Shown here: one piece after another, positions 9,132 through 17,711 of the stretch
Position numbering within the stretch: position 1 is the stretch's first letter
How the letters are laid out: each line of letters starts with the position of its first letter
DNA from: Cryptosporangium phraense
GTDB lineage: Bacteria; Actinomycetota; Actinomycetes; Mycobacteriales; Cryptosporangiaceae
Direction of reading: 5' to 3'
Assembly: GCF_006912135.1 (NCBI RefSeq)
Contig: NZ_VIRS01000010.1
Coordinates: 62,001-126,000, forward strand
DNA: 64,000 nt
Program-made: the position numbers and the translations under genes
The notes under the pieces: generated by a model
Told to the model about the DNA's origin: nothing
The model's input: only the letters and a program-made list of their open reading frames with translations
Databases searched by the model: none

Positions 9132-10367
9132 ATGGCCGACGAGGATCTGCAGGCGCGTCGCGTCGACGTGATGTGCGCCTGGACGACGTTCATCGAGCAC
9201 GGCGACGTCGCCGCGGCCGTACGTCCGGAGATCCTCCTCAGCTGGGGACGCGCCCGGAAGGCGCGGGTCTCCACCGAGGTGGAGGCCGCGCCGATGGCCG
9301 ACGAGTCGGAGACCGACGCGGTCTGGCGCGGCAGCCCCCTGCAGGCCGCGGTCGAGGCGGTCGGGTCCGAACTACGACGGACGGCCGAGGACGGCGACCT
9401 CGTCGTCGCGGTCACCGACCCCAACAGCCGCATCCTCTGGACGTACGGCGGGCGGGTGATGCGGAACAAGGCCGAGTCCGTGGCCTTCCTCCCGGGCGGG
9501 CGCTGGGACGACGAGTCGGTCGGCACCAACGCGCTCGACCTGGCCAACCGCCTGGACGCCCCCTCGATGGTGTTCAGCGCCGAGCACTACGCCCGGGGCC
9601 TGGGCAACTGGGTGTGCTGGGCGGCTCCGGTGCACGACCCGGTGTCGGGCCGGCGGCTCGGCGTCCTCGACCTGTCGACGACCTGGGACCGCACGCACCC
9701 GATCGGGCTGGCCACCGCCCGGGTGATGGCCCGGCTGATCGAGACGGCCATCCCGTACTCGCACGAGCACCCGTCGGTGCGGGCCGAGGGCACCGGCGAG
9801 CCCGGCCTGGTGATGACGCTGCTGGGCACGGCCGAGACCTGGCTCGACGGTGCCCGGCTGCTGCTCAACCGGCGGCAGACCGAGATCCTCGCGCTGCTGG
9901 CCCTGCACCCCGAGGGGCTGTCGCTCGAGCAGCTGCACGCGATGGTCTACGGCGACCAGGCGGTCACGTTCTCCACGCTCAAGGCCGAGGTCAGCCACTT
10001 GCGCCGGGCGCTCGGCGGCCAGCTCGCCTCGCGTCCCTACCGGCTGTTGATGCCGACCGCGACCGACGTCCAACAGGTACTGGCCCTGATCCGGGGCGGC
10101 CACGTGGTGGCCGCGGTCGAGGCCTACGGCGGGGACCTGCTGCCGGGGACGAACTCGCCCGCGCTGTCGGAACTGGCCGACTACGTCGCGGTCGCGCTGC
10201 GCGAAGCGCTGCTGGCCGACCCGCAGCCGGACGCCGTCCTGCGCTACAGCCAGGAGCTCGCGCCGTACGACCGGGAGGTCGTGGAGTCCTGCCTGTCCCG
10301 GCTCGACGGCGCCCCGCACCCGACGATCCCGCTACTCAAAGGCCGCCTCGCGGTCGCGGACAGGTAG
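9132..10367 (+). CDS. GAF domain/winged-helix activator of the cox cluster
   Basis: A regulator of about 411 residues from the ATG at 9132. The N-terminal 210 residues resemble the sensor half of AcoR-type activators (LLSWGRARKARV, then a GAF region with WDDESVGTNALDLA and WVCWAAPVHDPVSGRRLGVLDLS), but instead of a sigma-54 AAA+ domain it ends in a winged helix (LLLNRRQTEILALLALHPEG ... FSTLKAEVSHLRRALGG) and a helical region (YGGDLLPGTNSPALSELAD) resembling the OmpR-like plus BTAD end of SARP regulators. SARPs bind direct repeats spaced by 11 bp, which matches the CCAAC repeats in the two cox promoters. Start: GGAG lies 6 nt before this ATG; a GTG at 9060 is in frame but adds a non-conserved leader. 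Confidence 0.75.
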   Translation: MADEDLQARRVDVMCAWTTFIEHGDVAAAVRPEILLSWGRARKARVSTEVEAAPMADESETDAVWRGSPLQAAVEAVGSELRRTAEDGDLVVAVTDPNSRILWTYGGRVMRNKAESVAFLPGGRWDDESVGTNALDLANRLDAPSMVFSAEHYARGLGNWVCWAAPVHDPVSGRRLGVLDLSTTWDRTHPIGLATARVMARLIETAIPYSHEHPSVRAEGTGEPGLVMTLLGTAETWLDGARLLLNRRQTEILALLALHPEGLSLEQLHAMVYGDQAVTFSTLKAEVSHLRRALGGQLASRPYRLLMPTATDVQQVLALIRGGHVVAAVEAYGGDLLPGTNSPALSELADYVAVALREALLADPQPDAVLRYSQELAPYDREVVESCLSRLDGAPHPTIPLLKGRLAVADR

Positions 10368-10368
10368 C

Positions 10369-10401
10369 CCAACCGTCCGCCAACCCTCGCGCTCCTACGG
10401 T
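10369..10401 (+). promoter_or_regulatory. Promoter of coxS with tandem CCAAC operator
   Basis: CCAAC at 10369-10373 and 10380-10384 (11-bp repeat) followed by an 11-bp gap and TACGGT at 10396-10401. The geometry is identical to that upstream of the MoxR gene at 7012-7044. Transcription would start near 10408, giving a leader of about 22 nt with a GGAGGGGAG ribosome site. Confidence 0.65.
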
Positions 10402-10414
10402 GACCTGACTCACA
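10399..10414. promoter_or_regulatory. Crp-like palindrome at the coxS start region
   Basis: GGTGA-CCTGAC-TCACA, one mismatch from TGTGA-N6-TCACA, overlapping the predicted transcription start of coxS. It shares GTGACC with the palindrome at 9065-9080. Bound there, a protein would more likely repress or modulate than activate. Confidence 0.35.
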
Positions 10415-10429
10415 CCGGAGGGGAGTGTC

Positions 10430-10900
10430 ATGACCCGGATCAGCCTCACCGTCGACGGCGCGAAGGTCTCCGACGACGTCGAACCCCGCACGCTGCTGGT
10501 GCACTACCTGCGCGAACAGCTCGGGAAGACCGGCACCGTCGTCGGCTGCGACACCAGCAACTGCGGCGCCTGCACCGTCCACCTCGACGGGCGCAGCGTG
10601 AAGTCGTGCAACGTGCTGGCGGTCCAAGCCGACGGCGCCGAGGTGACGACGATCGAAGGACTCGCGAACAACGGTCAGCTGCACCCGGTGCAGGAGGCCT
10701 TCCGGGAGTGCCACGGTCTGCAGTGCGGCTACTGCACGCCGGGGATGATCATGCAGTCGGTCGACCTGCTGAAGGAGAACCCGAACCCGAGCGAGGAGGA
10801 GATCCGGCTCGGGCTCGAGGGCAACCTCTGCCGCTGCACCGGCTACCACAACATCGTGAAGGCCGTGCAGTACGCCTCGGAACACGGGGGTGCGCAGTGA
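10430..10900 (+). CDS. coxS: CO dehydrogenase-type small [2Fe-2S] subunit
   Basis: A 156-residue iron-sulfur subunit of the xanthine oxidase family. The plant-type ferredoxin cluster ligands are Cys40, Cys45, Cys48 and Cys60, and the second, molybdopterin-proximal [2Fe-2S] cluster is ligated by Cys99, Cys102, Cys134 and Cys136 (QCGYCTPGM and CRCTGYHNI). It relays electrons from the CoxL molybdenum site to FAD in CoxM. GGAGGGG precedes the ATG. The stop overlaps the coxL start as GTGA. Gene order S-L-M is that of form II clusters (form I is M-S-L). Confidence 0.93.
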   Translation: MTRISLTVDGAKVSDDVEPRTLLVHYLREQLGKTGTVVGCDTSNCGACTVHLDGRSVKSCNVLAVQADGAEVTTIEGLANNGQLHPVQEAFRECHGLQCGYCTPGMIMQSVDLLKENPNPSEEEIRLGLEGNLCRCTGYHNIVKAVQYASEHGGAQ

Positions 10901-13359
10901 CCGCCCTCGACGACCGGCCCGCCGCCGAGATCGGGCGCGACCGGCGTCGCAAGGAGGACCAGCGGCTGATCACCGGCCGCACCCGCTGGACCGACAACAT
11001 CGTGCTGCCGGGCATGCTGCACCTGGCGATGGTGCGCAGCCCGTTCGCCCACGCGCGGATCGTCAGCATCGACACGTCGGCCGCGAAGGACGCGCCGAAC
11101 GTCGTCGCGGTCGTCACCGGGAACGACGTCGCGGAAGAGCAGGGCGGGCTGCCGAACGCCTGGCCGATCACCCCGGACCAGGTCGCGCCGGTGCACCCGC
11201 CGATCGCCGTCGACCGGGCCACGTTCGCCGGGGAGATCGTCGCGGTGGTCGCCGCGCGCAGCGCGGCCGAGGCCCGCGACGCGGCCGAGCTGGTCGACGT
11301 GGAGTACGAGGAGCTGCCGGCCGCGCTCGACCTGAAGGAGGCCGCGGCCGACACCGTGCTGGCCCACCCCGACCTGGGGACGAACAAGTCCGCGCTCTGG
11401 GTGTTCGACTCGGGCGAGGCCGGCACCGGCAGCCCGATCGAGGAGGCCATCACCAAGGCCCGCACCGACGGGATCGTGATCGAGCGGGAGTACCGGCAGC
11501 AGCGGCTGATCCCGGCGTTCATGGAGCCGCGCTCGTGCGTGGTCGACCCGACCAGCGAACAGATCACGATGTGGTCGGCCACCCAGATCCCGCACATCCT
11601 GCGGTTCCTGCTGGCCGCGGTGACCGGCACGCCGGAGTCCAAGATCCGGGTCATCGCGCCGGACGTCGGCGGTGGCTTCGGCGGCAAGCTGCAGTCGACG
11701 CCCGAGGAGTTCATCGTCTTCCTGCTGGCCAAGCGGCTGGGCAAGCCGGTGAAGTACACCGAGACCCGGTCGGAGTCGCTGGTCTCCGCGCACCACGGCC
11801 GCGACCAGTGGCAGAAGCTGACGCTCTCGGCCGAGCGCGACGGCACGGTGACCGGGCTCAAGGTCGAGCTGCTGGCCGACCTGGGCGCGTACGTGGCGCT
11901 GGTCGGCGGCGGGGTGCCGGTGCTGGGTGCGTTCATGTTCAACGCGATCTACAAGTTCCCCGCGTACCACTTCGCCTGCCAGACCGTGCTGACCAACAAG
12001 ACCTGGACCGACGCCTACCGCGGCGCCGGCCGGCCCGAGGCCACGTTCGGCATCGAGCGGATCATGGACGAGCTGGCGGCCGAGGTCGGCGTCGACCCGC
12101 TGGCGATCCGGGAGAAGAACTGGATCAAGCACGAGGAGTTCCCGTTCACGACCGTGGCCGGGCTGACGTACGACTCGGGCAACTACGAGGCCGCGACCGC
12201 ACGGGCGCGCGAGATGTTCGAGTACGACGCGCTCCGGGCCGAGCAGCAGAAGCGCCGGGAGTCCGGTGACCCGGTGCAGCTCGGGATCGGCATCTCGACG
12301 TTCACCGAGATGTGCGGGCTGGCGCCGTCGCGGGTGCTCGGCACGCTGGACTACGGGGCCGGGGGCTGGGAGGCCGCGTCGGTGCGGATGCTGCCGACCG
12401 GCAAGGTCGAGGTCGTCACCGGCGCGTCGCCGCACGGCCAGGGCCACGAGACCGCGTTCTCGCAGATCGCCGCCGACCGGCTCGGCGTCCCGTTCGAGGA
12501 CGTCGAGGTGCTGCACGGCGACACCCAGGTGTCGGTGAAGGGGCTGGACACCTACGGGTCGCGGTCGCTGGTCGTCGGCGGTGAGGCCGTCGTGCGGGCC
12601 GCCGACAAGGTGATCGAGAAGGCCAAGGTGATCGCCGCGCACCTGCTGGAGGCGTCCGAGGGCGACATCGAGTTCTCGGCCGGCCGGTTCTCGGTCCGCG
12701 GGACCGACAGCGGGGTCGGGATCGCCGAGGTCGCGCTGGCGACGTTCGCCGCGCACAACCTGCCCGACGGCGTGGAGCCGTCGCTGGATTCGGACGCGAC
12801 CTACGACCCGGTGAACTTCAGCTTCCCGCACGGGACGCACCTGTGCGCGATCGAGGTCGACACCGAGACCGGGGCGCTGCGGATGCGCAAGTACGTGGCC
12901 TGCGACGACATCGGGAACATCATCAACCCGCTGATCGTGTCCGGGCAGGTGCACGGCGGGCTGGTGCAGGGGATCGCCCAGGCGCTGTGGGAAGAGGCGG
13001 TGTACGACGAGTCGGGGACGCTGGTGAGCGGGTCGTTCGTCGACTACCTGCTGCCGACGGCGGCCGACACGATCAGCTTCGACCTCGACCACACGACGAG
13101 CCCGGCCACCAGCAACACGCTGGGGACGAAGGGCGTCGGGGAAGCCGGCACGATCGCGTCGACGCCCGCGGTCGTGAACGCGGTGGTGGACGCGGTGCGG
13201 CACCTGGGGGTGCACGACATCCAGATGCCGTGCACTCCGGAGCGGGTCTGGAAGGCGATCAACGGAGCGTCGGCCCACACGGAGACCGAGGGCGCGGCGA
13301 TGCCGCACTTCGACTCCTCGGAACCCGGTGAGGACAGCACGGAAGGGGCGGGCCAGTGA
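10897..13359 (+). CDS. coxL: Form II CO dehydrogenase-like molybdenum large subunit
   Basis: An 820-residue molybdopterin-binding subunit (aldehyde oxidase/xanthine dehydrogenase family). GGGFGGK is at 258-264; the active-site loop reads AYRGAGR at 373-379, the signature of form II enzymes, not AYxCSFR, which carries the copper-binding Cys of genuine form I CO dehydrogenase. The catalytic Glu lies in VGEAG at Glu749. The last 25 residues form an acidic tail. GTG start coupled to coxS (GTGA) and stop coupled to coxM (GTGA). Form II enzymes have been linked to slow CO oxidation in a few bacteria and to other hydroxylations in many; the true substrate here is open. Confidence 0.9.
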   Translation: MTALDDRPAAEIGRDRRRKEDQRLITGRTRWTDNIVLPGMLHLAMVRSPFAHARIVSIDTSAAKDAPNVVAVVTGNDVAEEQGGLPNAWPITPDQVAPVHPPIAVDRATFAGEIVAVVAARSAAEARDAAELVDVEYEELPAALDLKEAAADTVLAHPDLGTNKSALWVFDSGEAGTGSPIEEAITKARTDGIVIEREYRQQRLIPAFMEPRSCVVDPTSEQITMWSATQIPHILRFLLAAVTGTPESKIRVIAPDVGGGFGGKLQSTPEEFIVFLLAKRLGKPVKYTETRSESLVSAHHGRDQWQKLTLSAERDGTVTGLKVELLADLGAYVALVGGGVPVLGAFMFNAIYKFPAYHFACQTVLTNKTWTDAYRGAGRPEATFGIERIMDELAAEVGVDPLAIREKNWIKHEEFPFTTVAGLTYDSGNYEAATARAREMFEYDALRAEQQKRRESGDPVQLGIGISTFTEMCGLAPSRVLGTLDYGAGGWEAASVRMLPTGKVEVVTGASPHGQGHETAFSQIAADRLGVPFEDVEVLHGDTQVSVKGLDTYGSRSLVVGGEAVVRAADKVIEKAKVIAAHLLEASEGDIEFSAGRFSVRGTDSGVGIAEVALATFAAHNLPDGVEPSLDSDATYDPVNFSFPHGTHLCAIEVDTETGALRMRKYVACDDIGNIINPLIVSGQVHGGLVQGIAQALWEEAVYDESGTLVSGSFVDYLLPTAADTISFDLDHTTSPATSNTLGTKGVGEAGTIASTPAVVNAVVDAVRHLGVHDIQMPCTPERVWKAINGASAHTETEGAAMPHFDSSEPGEDSTEGAGQ

Positions 13360-14198
13360 TTCCGGCGCAGTTCGACTACGTGGCTCCGGCCACTCTGGAC
13401 GAGGCCGTGGCCGCGCTGTCGCAGCACGGCGACGACGCGAAGATCCTGGCCGGTGGGCAGAGCCTGCTCCCGGTGCTGCGGATGCGGCTCAACGCCCCGG
13501 AGATCGTCATCGACCTGGGCCGGATCCCGTCGCTGCAGGGCATCCGCGACGACGGCGACGCGATCGTGATCGGCGCGATGACGCCGCACCACGTCGTCGG
13601 GTCCGACCCGCTGGTGGCCGAGCACGCGGCGCTGATCTCGAAGGCGGTGACGCACCTGGCCGACGCCCAGGTGCGTCACCGGGGGACGTTCGGCGGGGCG
13701 CTGGCCCACGCCGACCCGGCCGGTGACCTCGGTGCGCCGGTGCTGGCGCTGGACGGGCAGTTCGTGATCACCGGCCCGGGTGGTACCCGGACGGTGCCGG
13801 CGTCCGAGTTCTTCGTCGGGCTGTTCGAGACGGCGATCCAGGACGACGAGATCCTCACCGAGGTGCGGATCCCCAAGCACACCGGCTGGGGAGCGCACTA
13901 CGAGAAGTTCGTGCGGATCGCGCACCAGTGGCCGATCGTGGCGGTGGCGGCGACGGTCCGGTCCGACGGGGGTTCGCTCGCGGAGGCGAAGATCGGGCTG
14001 ACGAACATGGGGTCGACGCCGTTGCGGGCCTCGGCGGTGGAGGCCGCTCTGGCCGGAGGTTCTGACGCCTCTTCGGCGGCTGCCCTGGCCGCCGAGGGGA
14101 CCAGCCCGCCCTCGGACCTGAACGGGGACGCCTCCTACCGGCAGCACCTGGCCCGGGTGCTCACCCGGCGGGCCGTGCTCGCGGCGGCGGGAGCGTGA
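13356..14198 (+). CDS. coxM: CO dehydrogenase-type FAD subunit
   Basis: A 280-residue FAD-binding subunit of the xanthine oxidase family. The FAD pyrophosphate loops are visible as AGGQSLLPVLRMRL near 30-43 and as RGTFGGALAHADPAGD near 109-124, followed by the CO dehydrogenase flavoprotein C-terminal domain. It takes electrons from CoxS and passes them to the respiratory quinone pool. Start GTG overlaps the coxL stop; coxG begins 4 nt after its stop. Confidence 0.92.
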   Translation: MIPAQFDYVAPATLDEAVAALSQHGDDAKILAGGQSLLPVLRMRLNAPEIVIDLGRIPSLQGIRDDGDAIVIGAMTPHHVVGSDPLVAEHAALISKAVTHLADAQVRHRGTFGGALAHADPAGDLGAPVLALDGQFVITGPGGTRTVPASEFFVGLFETAIQDDEILTEVRIPKHTGWGAHYEKFVRIAHQWPIVAVAATVRSDGGSLAEAKIGLTNMGSTPLRASAVEAALAGGSDASSAAALAAEGTSPPSDLNGDASYRQHLARVLTRRAVLAAAGA

Positions 14199-14202
14199 GC
14201 GT

Positions 14203-14946
14203 ATGGAGCTGACCCACCACTTCCACGTCCCGTCCGGCGTCGACGAGACCTGGACGCGGTTCCAGGACGTCGCCGGGCTGGCCGGGTGTTTCCCGGGGGC
14301 GTCGGTGACGTCGGTGGAGGGGGACGAGTTCACCGGGTCGTGCAAGGTGAAGCTCGGGCCGATCGCGCTGGTCTACAACGGGACCGGGACGTTCACCGGA
14401 CGGGACGAGTCGGCGCATCGGCTGGTGGTCGAGGCCAAGGGGCGGGACAAGCGCGGGAACGGGACGGCGTCGGCGACGGCCGCGGTGACGATGTCGGCGG
14501 GGTCCGAGGGTGGGACCGACGTCGACGTGGTGACGGATCTGACCGTGACCGGGAAACCGGCGCAGTTCGGGCGGGGGTTGATCCAGGACGTCTCGGACAA
14601 GCTCCTGGGCCAGTTCGTGACGTGCCTCGAACAGCAGCTGGCCTCGGACGGGGCCGGCCCCGAGGCGGGGCCGGCCCCGCCGGGGCCCGAGGATGCGTCG
14701 GACGGGTCGGCCTCGTCGGACGGGTCGGCCTCGTCGGGCGAGTCGGCCTCGGCGGGCGCGGCCGGCGGCGGGGCGGTTCGTCCGAGCGTCGCCACCGGAA
14801 CGGCGGGGCGGCCGCCGGACGACGCGTTGGACCTCGGGGCCACCGTGCTCCCGGTCCTGGCCCGGAACTACTGGAAGCAGGCGCTGGCCGGCGTCGTCGC
14901 CGTGCTGCTCCTCATCCGGCTCGTCCGCCGCCGCACCCGCGGCTGA
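14203..14946 (+). CDS. coxG: CoxG-like SRPBCC membrane anchor protein
   Basis: A 247-residue protein: an SRPBCC domain of the CO dehydrogenase subunit G type (1-150; FHVPSGVDETWTRFQDVAGLAGCFPGA), a low-complexity Gly/Ser/Ala/Pro linker (150-215) and one C-terminal membrane helix (QALAGVVAVLLLIRLV) with a basic end. Known role of CoxG: recruits the CO dehydrogenase to the cytoplasmic membrane and, in mycobacteria, delivers menaquinone. The linker contains three tandem 18-bp DNA units (14701-14754). It is the last gene of the cluster. Confidence 0.87.
   Translation: MELTHHFHVPSGVDETWTRFQDVAGLAGCFPGASVTSVEGDEFTGSCKVKLGPIALVYNGTGTFTGRDESAHRLVVEAKGRDKRGNGTASATAAVTMSAGSEGGTDVDVVTDLTVTGKPAQFGRGLIQDVSDKLLGQFVTCLEQQLASDGAGPEAGPAPPGPEDASDGSASSDGSASSGESASAGAAGGGAVRPSVATGTAGRPPDDALDLGATVLPVLARNYWKQALAGVVAVLLLIRLVRRRTRG
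14701..14754 (+). repeat. Three tandem 18-bp units in the coxG linker
   Basis: Units at 14701-14718 and 14719-14736 are identical (GACGGGTCGGCCTCGTCG) and 14737-14754 differs at 3 positions. They encode DGSASS, DGSASS and GESASA in the flexible linker; length variation here would change only the tether to the membrane helix. Confidence 0.8.
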
Positions 14947-14973
14947 AAGACCAGGCTCCGGCCACGCTCCGAG

Positions 14974-15708
14974 TCACGTCGAGGCACGCACGACGAGCGT
15001 GGCCGGCCCGGTCACCGACTCCGGCGACTCCCCGGCGATCACCCGGGCCAGCAGCGACACCGCGGCCTCGGCCTGCTCGTCGAACGCGATCCGCACGGTC
15101 GTGAGCGGCGGATCCGACCGCTGGGCGAGCCCGGAGTCGTCGAACCCGCCCAGCGCGACGTCGGCCGGCACCCGCAGACCGGCCTCGCGCAGCGCGAGCA
15201 ACGCGCCGGACGCGAGGACGTCGGACGCGGCGAACACCGCGTCCGGCCGCCCTTCCCGGAGGAGCGACCGCATGGCCGCGTGCCCGTCGAGCGTCGAGTA
15301 CGCGGACGCCGAGACGGCGGGCCGGTCCGCGCCGAGCACGTCCCGGAAGCCCGCGAGCCGGTTGCGGGCGCTCGCCGTGTCGAGCGGGCCGGTGATCAGC
15401 GCGATCTCCCGGTAGCCGCGTTCGGTCAGGTGCCGGGCCATGGTGCGGGCCCCGGCCCGGTCGTCGACCTTCACGTGCGGGAGTTTCCGCCCGGCCCCGA
15501 GCGGCTCCCCGAACACGACCGCCGGCGTCCCGGCCGCCAGCAGACCCCGGAACAAGGGGTCGTCCCCATGGGTGGAGCGCAGGATGACGCCGTCGAGCAG
15601 GCCCCCGGAGGCGTGCGCGAGCACCGCGTCGCGGGCGGCGTCGGTCGTCACCAGCGTCAGGTAGAGCGTCTGCCCCCGGGCGGTCACCCGGTCGCTGAGC
15701 GCGGCCAC
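14974..15708 (-). pseudogene. LacI-type sugar-sensor domain lacking its DNA-binding half
   Basis: About 244 residues match the periplasmic-binding-protein-like half of LacI/GalR regulators: LLDGVILRSTHGDDP, a HLTERGYREIALITGP segment, DAVFAASDVLASGALLALREAGLRVPADVALGGFDDS, and the usual C-terminal LLARVIAGE. The N-terminal lambda-repressor-like helix-turn-helix and the first strand of the sensor domain are missing: the frame simply runs antisense into the MFS gene, and no helix-turn-helix is found in the other reverse frames there. The first usable start is the GTG at 15708. Either a pseudogene whose 5' end was lost when the MFS gene was juxtaposed, or a DNA-binding-less sugar-binding protein. 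Confidence 0.75.
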
Positions 15709-15744
15709 CGTCGCGGCGAGCCCGGGGTCGTAGGGTGGGAGGAC

Positions 15745-16986
15745 GTGACGCGTCGTCCGTGGTTCCCGGCTCTGCTGCTCGTCACGGGCGTCGGCCCGTT
15801 CGGCCTCGACACGTATCTGGCCGCGCTGTCGTCGCTGGCCGGATCCCTGCACACCGGCGCGACCGGCGCCCAGCTCACCGTGACGACCTACATCGTCGGG
15901 CTGGCCGTCGGGCAACTCGCCGGCGGGCCGGTCAGCGACAGCACCGGCCGGCGTCCGGTGCTGCTCGCCTCGTCGGCCGCTTTCACCGTGCTGTCGCTGG
16001 TCTGCGCGGTGCTCTCCAACGCGCCGGTGTTCATCGCGGCCCGGTTCGTCCAGGGGCTCGTCGCCGGGGCCGGGGTGGCCTGCGGACGGGCCGTGCTGAG
16101 CGACGGCTTCCGCGGCTCGGCCGGCGACACGAAGTTCGGCACGCTGGCCGCGGTCAACCTCCTGAGCCCGGTGGTCGCGCCGGCGGTCGGCACGCTGTTC
16201 CTCGGCGTCGGCGGCTGGCGCGCGGTCTTCGTCTTCATGGGCGTCCTCGGGCTGCTGATGACGCTCGCGATCGCGTTCGGCGTGCCCGAGTCGCTGCCGC
16301 CGGCCGAGCGCCACGCGGGCGGCCTGACCGCGACCCTGGTCCGGATGGCCGACCTCGGCCGGGACTTCGGGTTCCTCCGGCACGTGATCATCGCCTGCCT
16401 GGCCACCGCGAGCTTCTTCACGTACATCGGTGGCTCGTCCTACGCGCTGCAGACCGTCTACGACCTCGACTCGCGCGGCTACGCCGCCGTCTTCACGGTC
16501 AACGCGGTCTTCATGGTCGTCGGCAGCGTCGCGTTCCGGCTGCTGGTCGGGCGCGTCGGTCCGACCCGCCTGCGGACGGCCGGCCTCGTCGTCGGTGTCC
16601 TCTCGACGTCCGGGCTGCTGGCCGGCGTGCTCGCTATCCACCAGCACCCCGGGACGCTGGCGCTGCCCTGGGTGTGCCTGAGCGGGGTCACGTTCGCGAT
16701 GGGGCTGATGATCCCGGCCGCGATGACGCTCGCCCAGACCGCCGGCGACCGGGCCCGCGGAACCGCGTCGGCGCTGCAGGGCGGCGGGATGTTCCTGGTC
16801 GGCTCGCTGTCCACGCCGCTGGTCGGCATCCTCGGCTACACCAGCGTCGTCCCGATGGCCGCGGCGATGGCGGTCCTGATGGCCGCGGCCGCGCTGGCTG
16901 CGGTGCTGACCCGCTCGGCCGGGTCCCGCGCGGGAGGGGTCCAGCTCGAGACGGCCACGGCGAATCCGACAGAATCGCACTCGTGA
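15745..16986 (+). CDS. MFS drug-resistance transporter, Bcr/CflA type
   Basis: A 413-residue major facilitator with 12 predicted helices in the DHA1 Bcr/CflA branch. The N-terminal helix holds the family pattern FGLDTYLAAL, the loop 2-3 motif is GGPVSDSTGRRPVLL (motif A) and helix 4 carries RFVQGLVAGAGVACGRAV (motif B/C area). Exports small molecules by proton antiport; relatives act on bicyclomycin, chloramphenicol or sulfonamides. The GTG start lies 8 nt after TAGGGT (15731-15736), likely leaderless. Its stop overlaps the rhodanese start (GTGA). Confidence 0.85.
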   Translation: MTRRPWFPALLLVTGVGPFGLDTYLAALSSLAGSLHTGATGAQLTVTTYIVGLAVGQLAGGPVSDSTGRRPVLLASSAAFTVLSLVCAVLSNAPVFIAARFVQGLVAGAGVACGRAVLSDGFRGSAGDTKFGTLAAVNLLSPVVAPAVGTLFLGVGGWRAVFVFMGVLGLLMTLAIAFGVPESLPPAERHAGGLTATLVRMADLGRDFGFLRHVIIACLATASFFTYIGGSSYALQTVYDLDSRGYAAVFTVNAVFMVVGSVAFRLLVGRVGPTRLRTAGLVVGVLSTSGLLAGVLAIHQHPGTLALPWVCLSGVTFAMGLMIPAAMTLAQTAGDRARGTASALQGGGMFLVGSLSTPLVGILGYTSVVPMAAAMAVLMAAAALAAVLTRSAGSRAGGVQLETATANPTESHS

Positions 16987-17399
16987 CCCGAACGCACCTC
17001 CATCGCGGCGTCGACCGCCTGCTCGCCGAAGCCCGCGCCGGATCGAATCGGCTGACGCCGGCCGAGGCCCGCGCCGCCCAGGAGCGCGGGGCCCTGCTGG
17101 TCGACACGCGCACCGAGACCCAGCGCGCCGAGCAGGGCGAACTGCCGGGCGCGATCGTGATCGACCGGACCGTGCTCGAGTGGCGCCTCGACCCGGCCAG
17201 CGGTGTCAACATCCCGGAGGCCGTCGGCTACGACGTCGAAATCGTCGTGGTCTGCCGGCAGGGGTACAGCTCGGGCCTGGCCGCGGCGAGCCTGCGGGCC
17301 GTAGGCCTGTGGCGGGCCACCGACATGGTCGGGGGCGTGGAGGCGTGGATCGCCGACGGTCTCCCGGTGCACCAGGGCCCGGCCGACGTCCGCCGCTGA
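16983..17399 (+). CDS. Single-domain rhodanese-like protein
   Basis: A 138-residue rhodanese-like domain with active-site loop CRQGYSS beginning at Cys91 and the typical LLVDTRTETQRAEQGELPGAI segment in the first half. Such proteins transfer sulfane sulfur (thiosulfate or persulfide to a thiophilic acceptor). The GTG start is coupled to the MFS stop. It stands close to the selenium genes but separated by a gene on the other strand; a role in selenium handling would be speculation. Confidence 0.85.
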   Translation: MTRTHLHRGVDRLLAEARAGSNRLTPAEARAAQERGALLVDTRTETQRAEQGELPGAIVIDRTVLEWRLDPASGVNIPEAVGYDVEIVVVCRQGYSSGLAAASLRAVGLWRATDMVGGVEAWIADGLPVHQGPADVRR

Positions 17400-17410
17400 C
17401 CGCGGCCGCG

Positions 17411-17647
17411 CTACAGGCTGCGCAGACGCAGGACGAACCAGGTGATCGTGCACATGAAGACGAACGTCGTCGCGCCGGAGACCGCGCCGAGGAGTAACGC
17501 CTCGGGGACGTTCGCGGTCGCGGAGTAGGTGTCGGCGGCCTTCGAGCCGCCGAGCACGATCGCGACCGAGTAGAGCAGCGGCGTGCGTTGGTCGAAGATC
17601 TCGCGCACGAACTGGGCGACCGTGAGGCGGCCGGAACGAGGAGCCAT
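17411..17647 (-). CDS. Small two-helix membrane protein
   Basis: A 78-residue protein with a hydrophilic N-terminal 24 residues and two membrane segments (about 25-33 plus 46-72), ending in RLRSL. The ATG at 17647 is preceded by TACCGT (17655-17660) with a 7-nt gap, so transcription probably begins at the start codon. No family recognised. Convergent with the rhodanese gene and 64 nt from the selB stop region on the same strand, downstream of selB. Confidence 0.6.
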   Translation of the reverse strand: MAPRSGRLTVAQFVREIFDQRTPLLYSVAIVLGGSKAADTYSATANVPEALLLGAVSGATTFVFMCTITWFVLRLRSL

Positions 17648-17711
17648 GTCACTCACGGTAAGCGGGTCTCGGGCGCGCCGGGGTGGTCCGTGAACAACGT
17701 CTCGACACGTA

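Noticed and set aside
14655-14694. GGGGCCGGCCCC-type inverted repeats in coxG as a terminator.
   Set aside because: They are inside the coding linker, which is Gly/Pro/Ala-rich, and no U-tract follows; composition explains them.
16983-17399. The rhodanese as a dedicated selenium-delivery protein or tRNA 2-selenouridine synthase (MnmH).
   Set aside because: It is a single 138-residue domain without the MnmH C-terminal kinase-like domain and belongs to the MFS operon on the opposite strand from selB and selA.
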